A stretch of 64,000 nt of DNA from Bacteroidales bacterium (lineage in GTDB: Bacteria > Bacteroidota > Bacteroidia > Bacteroidales > UBA932): contig WRMN01000006.1 of NCBI GenBank assembly GCA_009777095.1, positions 1 to 64,000 on the forward strand, written 5' to 3'. This document shows positions 25,956-32,624 of the stretch, in pieces. The notes beneath the pieces were generated by a model that worked only from the letters and a program-made list of their open reading frames with translations, did no database searches and was not told the DNA's origin. A program made the position numbers and the translations under genes. Each line of letters opens with the position of its first letter. Position 1 is the first letter of the stretch.

Positions 25956-26996
25956 TTACATATTGATTTCCGGTCCGCTGGCGGTAATGTTAAGATATTG
26001 ACTTGCTACGGTGATAGCATAGTCCGACATACGTTGCATTTGATCGGTGGCGGCATTGCCGGTCATGCTTGGCATATTTCGACGTGCGTTATCGGCAGCG
26101 GCGGCATACGAGAGCAGGATTTTGAGGTGTCCCTGTGCGGCAAGGATATATTCCGCCCAAGCATAATAGACTTGTTCTCTGTACTCAAGGTTAAGCGCTT
26201 CGGCTTTTCGCCCCAGCGATTCAAGTTCTTCCGCCGTCTTCGTACCCCTCATCACTTCTTCCCACTGATTTGCCTCGCTCTGTGCTTTCATAATCATTGG
26301 GCTGTATTTGTTGGTGAGGACTTCTACTTTTTGTTTGACAATCTGCTCGGCTTCTCCTATCAGTTTATTGGCTACCTGCGACTGTTCCATGTAGGCTTCG
26401 AGCGTTTCCTGCGCTTTCACCATCGCCTCGCCTTCGGCTTGGGATTGACGATTGCGGCGTTCTTCTTCTTGCCATTCTTCGTCTGACATCATTTGTACGC
26501 CTGCTTCCATCATTCGTCTTTTCAAATCTTCTTCGGTGTAGCCATTTTCTGCTAAACGTTTCTTTATGTAAGCCTCAGACTGCTTGTCGTTCATCTTTTC
26601 TATCTTCTTCAGGTCGGCGGCGGTGATGCCTAATGATGCTAAGGCCTCCATTTGCCGTTGCAAGTCTGCCATACCTTGTTCATAGGCATTTTGCACGTCT
26701 CCCATCTGCTGCATTTGCTGGTTTTGTTGCTCCTGTTGACGACGCTGGTATGCCGCCGATTCTGCGAGGTCTTGCTGCGTAACAGTGGGCATGAGGTTAG
26801 CCATTTGCTGATGCAACATGCCTTGCAGCTCGTCAATTTTGGACTGAAAGGCTTCTGTGTTGCCTGCCGCCCATTGTTGCGGGGTAGGCAAACTGGGGCA
26901 TTGCCCGATAATCGCTTCGGGCGTTGATTGCGCCTGCGCCATGCTGCACACGAGCAAAAGTGCAAAGATTACTGATAAAAATTTCACTATTTTCAT
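25956..26996 (-). CDS. secreted coiled-coil protein, first of two tandem paralogues
   Basis: A 346-residue protein. Signal peptide MKIVKFLSVIFALLLVCSMAQAQ, then STPEAIIGQCPSLP, as in the downstream paralogue. A Gln/Met/Glu-rich helical region (QQEQQNQQMQQMG) follows, with the shared KIEKMNDKQSEAYIKKRL motif and a long coiled coil to the end. It is predicted periplasmic or surface-located. The leader holds repeat unit 1, whose terminator hairpin ends 39 bases before the ATG. No known function. Confidence 0.65.
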   Translation of the reverse strand: MKIVKFLSVIFALLLVCSMAQAQSTPEAIIGQCPSLPTPQQWAAGNTEAFQSKIDELQGMLHQQMANLMPTVTQQDLAESAAYQRRQQEQQNQQMQQMGDVQNAYEQGMADLQRQMEALASLGITAADLKKIEKMNDKQSEAYIKKRLAENGYTEEDLKRRMMEAGVQMMSDEEWQEEERRNRQSQAEGEAMVKAQETLEAYMEQSQVANKLIGEAEQIVKQKVEVLTNKYSPMIMKAQSEANQWEEVMRGTKTAEELESLGRKAEALNLEYREQVYYAWAEYILAAQGHLKILLSYAAAADNARRNMPSMTGNAATDQMQRMSDYAITVASQYLNITASGPEINM

Positions 26997-27034
26997 CGTT
27001 TAAAATATTTAGTTATTGGATTATTTACAATAAA

Positions 27035-27072
27035 AAAGCGTGTAAACTCTTTATTATTGGTTTACACGCTTT
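27035..27072 (-). terminator. terminator hairpin of repeat unit 1
   Basis: A perfect 13-bp stem (27035-27047 with 27060-27072) and six T on the minus strand. It lies in the leader of the coiled-coil gene pair. Confidence 0.8.
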
Positions 27073-27105
27073 GATTCATTGTTGAGAAACGAAGCAAGAG
27101 AATTT

Positions 27106-27130
27106 CGTGTAAACCAATATATCAAAGAAC
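27106..27130 (-). repeat. 25-mer of repeat unit 1
   Basis: Identical to 24778-24802. Its last 13 bases on the minus strand can pair perfectly with CGTGTAAACCAAT in the 5' arm and loop of the hairpin at 27035-27072. Confidence 0.85.
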
Positions 27131-27146
27131 TTTTTTTAATTACGAT

Positions 27147-27175
27147 GCAGGGCGAACATACAGGTTCGCCCCTGC
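27147..27175. repeat. GC-rich palindromic repeat, second copy
   Basis: Hairpin GCAGGGCGAAC/GTTCGCCCCTGC with one bulge. It is related to 23278-23308 and likewise sits directly after a minus-strand stop codon and before a 25-mer. Confidence 0.6.
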
Positions 27176-27191
27176 GCCGTAATTCATAATT

Positions 27192-28148
27192 TTAATTAAT
27201 TGCTGCCTGTTTCTGTATAGCCGAAGGCAGTTGAATAAACGGCATATAGCTTGCATCAGCGCTCACGCCGCCGGTAACGGTAAATTCCATAACTTTAACA
27301 GCCCGCTCGTTCAATGTTCCGCCAATGCTATTGCTCGGCTCGTTGGCAGGGAAGCTGCCTGTAGCAGGGTTTTGGCCGAAAGAAGGATTAACTAAGGCTC
27401 CGTTGCGCGTTGTTATAATCACCCAATTGACGGGAACGCTGGTATCGCAATTGGAATACAGATTAACCCACACCTCATATTTTCCATTAAGCAGGTAGGC
27501 GGCAGGGAAGAAAACGTTTTCATTATTAATATGGTCAAGACTGCAACCGGGATTCGAGTCGAGGTCAAGTCCCCATCTGTTGCCTTCGTCATCATAACCG
27601 CCTCTGTTTCCATAATAAATTACTTGTCCATTGGGGCGCACAACATAAAGATCCACATCTTTCGACTTATCGAACGAAAGGCTGACCTGAAGCGCTCCCG
27701 AACCAACTGCCACATAAGTAAGATTTATTGAAGTAGCGCTAAGCACCTGCCCGCTCGAAGTTCTTCCGGAGATGATGAAAGAGAAATTTCGAGCAAGGTT
27801 CTGACTAATCAACAATATTAGATTGTAAATATTGTCGGCGCGTGTTGTTGCGGCGGGTACAACCAAGTAGCCCTCTACTCCGTTTACTGCCAGATAGAAC
27901 TCTGTTATGGAGTCATCATTGGTAACAGTAATAAACGACGAGCCGCCGGGTATAACGCTGCTGTTCATGTTGATCGTACTGAAAGGAGTTGCGGCAGTAG
28001 CGCTTGGAAGCGCGCCGCTTTGGTAGCTGCTGTTCGCAATTGTGAAATACTCGTCGGCAATGGGATTGCTTTCGTCTTTGTCTTTGCTGCACCCGTAGAA
28101 CGATAATAAGGCTACAGAAAGGATAGATAATAAAAAGATTTTTTTCAT
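27192..28148 (-). CDS. lipoprotein with DUF2135/YfaP-like domain
   Basis: A 318-residue protein with a lipoprotein signal (lipobox FYGC, Cys20). The middle resembles DUF2135/YfaP beta domains: SFDKSKDVDLYVVRPNGQVI (about 155-175), an Asp/Gly-rich loop (NRGGYDDEGN), LDLDSNPGC and KYEVWVNLYSNCD. It is probably anchored to the outer membrane. The function of the domain is unknown; the Asp-rich loops suggest metal binding. It is the second gene after a smaller lipoprotein on the same strand. Confidence 0.68.
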   Translation of the reverse strand: MKKIFLLSILSVALLSFYGCSKDKDESNPIADEYFTIANSSYQSGALPSATAATPFSTINMNSSVIPGGSSFITVTNDDSITEFYLAVNGVEGYLVVPAATTRADNIYNLILLISQNLARNFSFIISGRTSSGQVLSATSINLTYVAVGSGALQVSLSFDKSKDVDLYVVRPNGQVIYYGNRGGYDDEGNRWGLDLDSNPGCSLDHINNENVFFPAAYLLNGKYEVWVNLYSNCDTSVPVNWVIITTRNGALVNPSFGQNPATGSFPANEPSNSIGGTLNERAVKVMEFTVTGGVSADASYMPFIQLPSAIQKQAAIN

Positions 28149-28191
28149 AACATTGAGATTTTATAGTTAAATATTATTAATTCATCGGGAA

Positions 28192-28773
28192 TTAAATTGT
28201 AATTTTTGAAATTTCGAATTTCACAACGAACTTGCCTTTACTGTCGTGGTCGAGTGAAACTACTTTTATTCCGTCTTTTTTATAATACCAAAAAGCGTTG
28301 ATATAGTCTTCGCCAAGCATCTTTATGCCCATATTGCTTTCCTCAAAATTTTCATATACTGTTCCTTTCGACACTTTGTAGTTTTCCGAATCAATATCCA
28401 CGTTAAAGTTTCCTTCCGTTGATATTGCTTTTGTTGCGTTGAAAATAGATTCGGCAATAATGTTCGGTTTAGTTGCATCGTCATTATCTTGATTAAAGAT
28501 AACTATAACGATATCGCCGCTAAAATACATTCTAACATCGGAAAAGGACCACCCTTGCGGCAAGTCGAGCGCTATTCCGAAGCGTTTTTTCACCTCGCTC
28601 TGCCAGTTAGCAGCGGTAATTTCGCTTTGTTTGGCCGATGCGTCCATTTGTTCTTTAACCAAGGCTTCTGCGTCAATTTTTTCGGGATTTTTACCGCCCC
28701 CGCCGCCGCAGGAAACCGACATCAAACCGATAGCTAATACTATCAAATTGATTTTAAAAACTTGTTTTTTCAT
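28192..28773 (-). CDS. lipoprotein of unknown function
   Basis: A 193-residue protein with a signal peptide and lipobox (LMSVSC), followed by a GGGGG spacer typical of outer-membrane sorting. The mature part has a helix rich in Lys/Glu and a beta-rich C-terminal half (WSFSDVRMYFSGDIVIVIF). No family is recognised. Its promoter (28825-28832) faces away from that of the histidine kinase gene, with two palindromes in between, so the two genes may share a regulator. Confidence 0.6.
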   Translation of the reverse strand: MKKQVFKINLIVLAIGLMSVSCGGGGGKNPEKIDAEALVKEQMDASAKQSEITAANWQSEVKKRFGIALDLPQGWSFSDVRMYFSGDIVIVIFNQDNDDATKPNIIAESIFNATKAISTEGNFNVDIDSENYKVSKGTVYENFEESNMGIKMLGEDYINAFWYYKKDGIKVVSLDHDSKGKFVVKFEISKITI

Positions 28774-28824
28774 TTTCTAAATATTTTATAATTCGTAATT
28801 TTTGATTGAATTAAATTGACAGTG

Positions 28825-28832
28825 CAAAAGTA
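28825..28832 (-). promoter_or_regulatory. -7 box (TACTTTTG) for the lipoprotein gene
   Basis: Exact TAnnTTTG match 51 bases upstream of the ATG at 28773. Palindrome 1 is centred about 42 bases upstream of the predicted transcription start. Confidence 0.6.
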
Positions 28833-28854
28833 GACAGTGAAAAATTACTGCGCT

Positions 28855-28870
28855 ACCTGCATATGCAGGT
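28855..28870. promoter_or_regulatory. palindromic operator 1 (ACCTGCATATGCAGGT)
   Basis: A perfect 16-bp palindrome in a divergent promoter region. A second copy with one mismatch lies at 28894-28909, 39 bases away centre to centre. Confidence 0.65.
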
Positions 28871-28893
28871 TTTTTTATGTCTATGCTGAAAAT

Positions 28894-28909
28894 ACCCGCA
28901 TATGCAGGT
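28894..28909. promoter_or_regulatory. palindromic operator 2
   Basis: ACCCGCATATGCAGGT, one base from the perfect palindrome at 28855. The flanks GCGCTACC and GGAGCGC extend the symmetry between the two sites. Its centre lies about 44 bases upstream of the predicted kinase transcription start. Confidence 0.65.
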
Positions 28910-28932
28910 AGGAGCGCAATAGCAAAAAGGTT

Positions 28933-28940
28933 CATCTTTG
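28933..28940 (+). promoter_or_regulatory. imperfect -7 box (CATCTTTG) for the first kinase gene
   Basis: Matches TAnnTTTG except for the first base. A weak box of this sort would suit an activated promoter. Confidence 0.4.
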
Positions 28941-28970
28941 CAACGTAAAACCAATAAGATGAATGTGTAT

Positions 28971-30701
28971 ATGAAAAGGAAATTATTCACTTCAATTTTT
29001 ACTCTCTTATTTGTTGCCCTTTCCTGCAATGTGCCGGAACGTAGCATAGTAAGCAATGAAGACTTTCAAACGCTTTTGAATAAAAGTAAGAAATACATAG
29101 AGGGTTACCCGCATTATCCTGATTCCGGTTTGATGATTTTGCGCAAATTATTGTCTCAACAGCAAGGCAAAGATGAAGCCCTCTATTGCGGAAAGGCGTT
29201 AAATCTGATCGGGAGCGCCTACGAAATCAAAGGCATCTACGACTCGGCGGCCTATTATCTGTATGAAGCCTCGCGGATAGCAGAGGAAATAAAGGCCGAT
29301 ACCCTACAAATGTCCATATTTACCAATCTCGGCATTTTGCATTTTGCAATGAAAAACGCAGACGAGGCCATCAAATATTATCGGCAGTCGCTTGAAATAG
29401 CCGAAAAACTGAAAGACTCCATAGCTATTACCCACCAACTGAATAATATCGGCAATGCGTATATGACCTTAACCAGTGAATTTGAAAAGGCCGTTTCTTA
29501 TTTTGAGCAATGTATGAAAATCAGCAGTAAAATAAGGCATGACCTTGCCTATAAAGTTGCAGGTATTAATTGGGCAATGATATACAACGAATTGGGCGAG
29601 CACGACAAGGCACTAAAGGAAATCAAACATTTGATAAAAGAATATGGTTCCAACATCTACGCTGATTATCTACTTGGCAGCATCTATTTCAAAAAGGGCA
29701 ATTATAAAGAAGCCATACATGAGTGGAAAGAACTTTTGAGAAAAACATTGAACACGCGGGAATTTGAACTGACAATTTTACAGAATATTGCAACAGTTTA
29801 TAAACATGTCGGCAATTTAGACAGTACGGTTGTTTATTTAGAAAAAACCTATACCTTACGTGATTCGCTGCATAACCAACAATCTGTAGAAACAATACAA
29901 AATCTTAAAATAGCCTATGAAACGGAGAAAAAAGAAGCAAAAATATCCAATCTTGAAAAAGAAAAACAGTTTTATACACTGCTTGGATTAGTTTTATCAA
30001 TAACATTGTTACTTGTAGCTGGTATATTTATTTTCCGGCATAAATTACATAAAAACAGAATAAAACAATTAGAGCAGGAGAAGCAGTTGACCGCTACCCA
30101 AGCCGTGCTCGACGGCGAGGTGCAGGAACGTTCGCGGATAGCCCGCGACCTGCACGACGGGCTGGGCAGCATATTGTCGGTAGCCAAATATAATTTAGCC
30201 GACATCAAAAAATCAGCCGTTCAGGAAATTGATGTGGAACGTTTCGACAAGGCGCTAAGCCTGCTCGACGAATCAATGCGCGAAATGCGCCGCGTAGCCC
30301 ACCACCTCATGCCGGAGTCGCTCAGCAGTTTAGGCTTGAAGCAGTCGGCTGCCGACTTTTGCAGCAGCGTCGCTCACGTAAAATTCAACTGGTACGGCGA
30401 AGAAACGCGCTTCGACCAAAAAATGGAAGTAATGCTTTACCGCATCATGCACGAATTAGTAAATAATGCGCTGAAACATTCGGGCGCCTCGCATATCCTT
30501 GTAGAGATTGTCCGCTATGCCGATCGTGTTATCCTTACCGTACAGGACAACGGCTGCGGTTTCGACCCTTCAGTTGAAGCCAAAGGCATGGGATTATCAA
30601 ATATCCGCACCCGCGTGGCGGCCTACAAGGGCAATCTGCTGGTGGACGCAAAGCCTGAAGTGGGAACGGAGGTGAATGTGGAGTTGAGAATTGAGAATTG
30701 A
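28971..30701 (+). CDS. TPR-containing sensor histidine kinase (HisKA_3/NarX-like), copy 1
   Basis: About 576 residues from the ATG at 28971, chosen because it gives a lipoprotein-type signal (LLFVALSC). ATGs at 28959 and 28938 are upstream. TPR repeats fill about 50-310. One membrane segment (LLGLVLSITLLLVAGIFIF) is followed by a coiled coil, HisKA_3 with the phospho-acceptor His in RSRIARDLHDGLGSIL, and an HATPase (NNALKHSG, DNGCGFDP, GMGLSNIRTRV). Such kinases pair with LuxR/NarL-type response regulators, but none is adjacent. The last 261 residues are about 84% identical to the kinase at 32625. Confidence 0.85.
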   Translation: MKRKLFTSIFTLLFVALSCNVPERSIVSNEDFQTLLNKSKKYIEGYPHYPDSGLMILRKLLSQQQGKDEALYCGKALNLIGSAYEIKGIYDSAAYYLYEASRIAEEIKADTLQMSIFTNLGILHFAMKNADEAIKYYRQSLEIAEKLKDSIAITHQLNNIGNAYMTLTSEFEKAVSYFEQCMKISSKIRHDLAYKVAGINWAMIYNELGEHDKALKEIKHLIKEYGSNIYADYLLGSIYFKKGNYKEAIHEWKELLRKTLNTREFELTILQNIATVYKHVGNLDSTVVYLEKTYTLRDSLHNQQSVETIQNLKIAYETEKKEAKISNLEKEKQFYTLLGLVLSITLLLVAGIFIFRHKLHKNRIKQLEQEKQLTATQAVLDGEVQERSRIARDLHDGLGSILSVAKYNLADIKKSAVQEIDVERFDKALSLLDESMREMRRVAHHLMPESLSSLGLKQSAADFCSSVAHVKFNWYGEETRFDQKMEVMLYRIMHELVNNALKHSGASHILVEIVRYADRVILTVQDNGCGFDPSVEAKGMGLSNIRTRVAAYKGNLLVDAKPEVGTEVNVELRIEN

Positions 30702-30725
30702 GAATGAGTGCGTTATTCATTTTCA
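30690..30725. repeat. 36-bp direct repeat, copy 1
   Basis: Identical to 32379-32414. It overlaps the end of the first kinase gene and its downstream spacer. Together the copies bracket the PDDEXK nuclease gene. Confidence 0.8.
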
Positions 30726-30836
30726 AAAACCCTTGTTCGTGTCGGGCATAAATTTTAGAAAATGTCAAAAAAATAAGCAAAAATCAAGGTCGCGCAACAG
30801 CTACGCTTGTTTTATTTTTTGTCCGATACTCATAAT

Positions 30837-32018
30837 TCATTCAGTTTCTTGAGCATTATGTATAAATTCTGATAATCGCACACTTAATTCTTCTTCAGAA
30901 GGCAAGTATTTGGCGTATTCTGCAGGAAGTTGGCTGTAACGGTTGTAAGTTGCTACACCCATTGGGTCTTTTGCTAATTCGAGCATATACTCAACTTCGA
31001 GGCGATTTTTCGTTCGACAAAGTATAATGCCAATCGTGTTATTATGATAAGGCTTTTTCACTTGTTTGTTAATCAACTGCATATAAATTTGAGTTTGTCC
31101 GACATCTTTTGGTGAAAATTCCCGCGCTTTGAGTTCAAATACAACATAGCAATTGAGTGTGAGATTGAAAAAAAGCAAATCCACAAAATACTCTTTTTCA
31201 TTGAGAGTTAAACGAAATTGTCTTCCTACAAAAGCAAAATTACCACCCATTTCGTGCAAAAACTTTACAATATTTTCTACAATAGTATTTTCCAACGCTT
31301 TTTCAGAAACAGGTTGGTCGGGATTTATGAGTTCGATATTGTAATCATCAAGGAATTCCCACGCCACTTGCGCTTTTAATGTTTCGGGAACAGTGGCTTC
31401 AAAATTATTCTGCGCTAAAGCGAAATTTTCAAAATAATTTTGTTCAATCTTTTCAAGCAAATCGAGTTTCGACCATCCTTTCTCTTTGGTTTGTTTCAAG
31501 TAAAATGCAATTTGTTTCAGGCTTTTGCATTTTTCAAGAATAATGCAGTTTTGCACCCAGCCTACATTTGTAATTAATCCATATACATAGTTTTGTGATT
31601 CTGCCACTGTGGTAGCGGAATCAGGAGCAATTTCAATAGACTGATTATAATCGTATTGTAATTTGGCAACTGTGGTTGCCAAATTAAATTCCATTGTGTT
31701 AACGCCGATTTCATACTGCGCATAAAATTCGTAAAACCTTTTCATATTCCGTATATTGCGTGCCGAGAAACCTCGAACTCCCGGAAACTCTGTTTGCAAA
31801 TCTTTTGCAAGTTGTTCAACAACAGACTTCCCCCAACCCTCCAACTCTATTTTTTCGCTTACAGCTTTGCCAATATCCCAATATAACAACAGCGTTTGTT
31901 TGCCAACCGACATCAGCATTTCGTATCTTGAACGCTGAATTTTAGTCAAAATATCTTGCAAAAATGGTTTATAGTCAGACGGAAATTCCGTTTTTTGTAT
32001 TTTACTTTTCATACTCAT
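30837..32018 (-). CDS. DUF1016 / YhcG-type PDDEXK nuclease
   Basis: About 393 residues from the ATG at 32018; a longer frame begins at a TTG. The N-terminal DUF1016 helical region (YWDIGKAVSEKI, FSARNIRNMKRFYEFY) is followed by a C-terminal PDDEXK nuclease core (FAFVGRQFRLTL, YFVDLLFFNLTLNCYVVFEL with D and E-x-K, VGQTQIYMQL). Members often sit in or near type I restriction loci and are suspected of a role in nucleic-acid defence or repair. It is opposite in strand to the kinases on either side and lies between copies of a 36-bp repeat, suggesting insertion. Confidence 0.85.
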   Translation of the reverse strand: MSMKSKIQKTEFPSDYKPFLQDILTKIQRSRYEMLMSVGKQTLLLYWDIGKAVSEKIELEGWGKSVVEQLAKDLQTEFPGVRGFSARNIRNMKRFYEFYAQYEIGVNTMEFNLATTVAKLQYDYNQSIEIAPDSATTVAESQNYVYGLITNVGWVQNCIILEKCKSLKQIAFYLKQTKEKGWSKLDLLEKIEQNYFENFALAQNNFEATVPETLKAQVAWEFLDDYNIELINPDQPVSEKALENTIVENIVKFLHEMGGNFAFVGRQFRLTLNEKEYFVDLLFFNLTLNCYVVFELKAREFSPKDVGQTQIYMQLINKQVKKPYHNNTIGIILCRTKNRLEVEYMLELAKDPMGVATYNRYSQLPAEYAKYLPSEEELSVRLSEFIHNAQETE

Positions 32019-32022
32019 AATT

Positions 32023-32166
32023 TTAAAATAAATCTTCCTCCTCAAAACTCGCCGTTTGTTTTGGTGTTATTTCTTGGGCAATATTTGGTTTAACTGCATT
32101 AGTAGTTGGGTCGCTTTTTACATCTTCTTTCTTATTGGAAATTGTACGTCTTGCTTCTAAAACCTG
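32023..32166 (-). pseudogene. C-terminal remnant of an unidentified gene
   Basis: A 47-codon open segment, QVLEARRTISNKKED and so on, ending TASFEEEDLF then TAA, just upstream of the nuclease gene. It has coding-like composition but no start: an in-frame TAG at 32167-32169 closes it. It looks like the tail of a larger protein whose front has been deleted. The acidic FEEEDLF end occurs in various DNA-processing proteins, but the family cannot be named. Confidence 0.35.
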
Positions 32167-32401
32167 CTATCCACAATAGAAATACCGCCTGTCGCAAGCC
32201 AAAAGCAAAGGCTCTTTGGATTTTGGATAACTCCAATGCTTATTTAATCCTAATAAAACTATTTAAAACTCGTGCGCCGATTTGTCGTAAAACGGTTTAT
32301 GAATTATGAGTGGTTATTCATTGTTCATCGTCATTGCGGGAGCAGGTTGCTTCGCCGCTAAAGCGATTCGAAATGACAATTGAGAATTGAGAATGAGTGC
32401 G
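32167..32401. other. intergenic stretch with a REP-like inverted repeat
   Basis: No gene is seen. At 32331-32378 the sequence TCATTGCGGG pairs loosely with CGAAATGACA around GC-rich inner arms, a pattern of dispersed Bacteroidota repeats. It ends exactly where the second copy of the 36-bp repeat begins (32379). Confidence 0.4.
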
Positions 32402-32414
32402 TTATTCATTTTCA
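32379..32414. repeat. 36-bp direct repeat, copy 2
   Basis: Identical to 30690-30725. This copy covers the last codons and stop of the small acidic gene at 32402, so copy 1 looks like a leftover of a second copy of that gene's end. Confidence 0.8.
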
Positions 32415-32545
32415 TCTACAACTTCTTCTTCCTCCTCTTCCTCTTCTCTTTTAATCGGTGTAATGTCAGGTTCGATAGGCTTTGTGGGAGTTTTGCCACA
32501 GAAAAGGGATTTTATAAATTCCCAAATTTTTTTTAATGTACGCAT
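32402..32545 (-). CDS. small protein with poly-Glu tail
   Basis: A 47-residue open frame beginning MRTLKKIWEFIKSLFCGKTP. It has an amphipathic basic and hydrophobic N-terminal helix, a Pro/Thr linker and eight consecutive Glu near the end. It has an exact -7 box (TACATTTG) 30 bases upstream. It is divergent from the second kinase. No family is recognised; membrane attachment through the N-terminal helix is possible. Confidence 0.45.
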   Translation of the reverse strand: MRTLKKIWEFIKSLFCGKTPTKPIEPDITPIKREEEEEEEEVVDENE

Positions 32546-32567
32546 AATTTTACAGTTTAAAAATGAA

Positions 32568-32583
32568 TATTTTTGCAAATGTA
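32568..32583. promoter_or_regulatory. abutting divergent -7 boxes
   Basis: TATTTTTG on the plus strand (32568-32575, for the second kinase) directly adjoins TACATTTG on the minus strand (32576-32583, for the small acidic protein). RNA polymerase could occupy only one at a time. Confidence 0.5.
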
Positions 32584-32624
32584 CATTTTTTTTGTAACTT
32601 AGCCATCAAAAAATAATAAAAAAT

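Noticed and set aside
22647-27130. Repeated 25-mers as part of a CRISPR array
   Set aside because: Only three copies exist, spaced by kilobases with genes between them, and no cas genes are seen. The hairpin partner shows a leader function instead.
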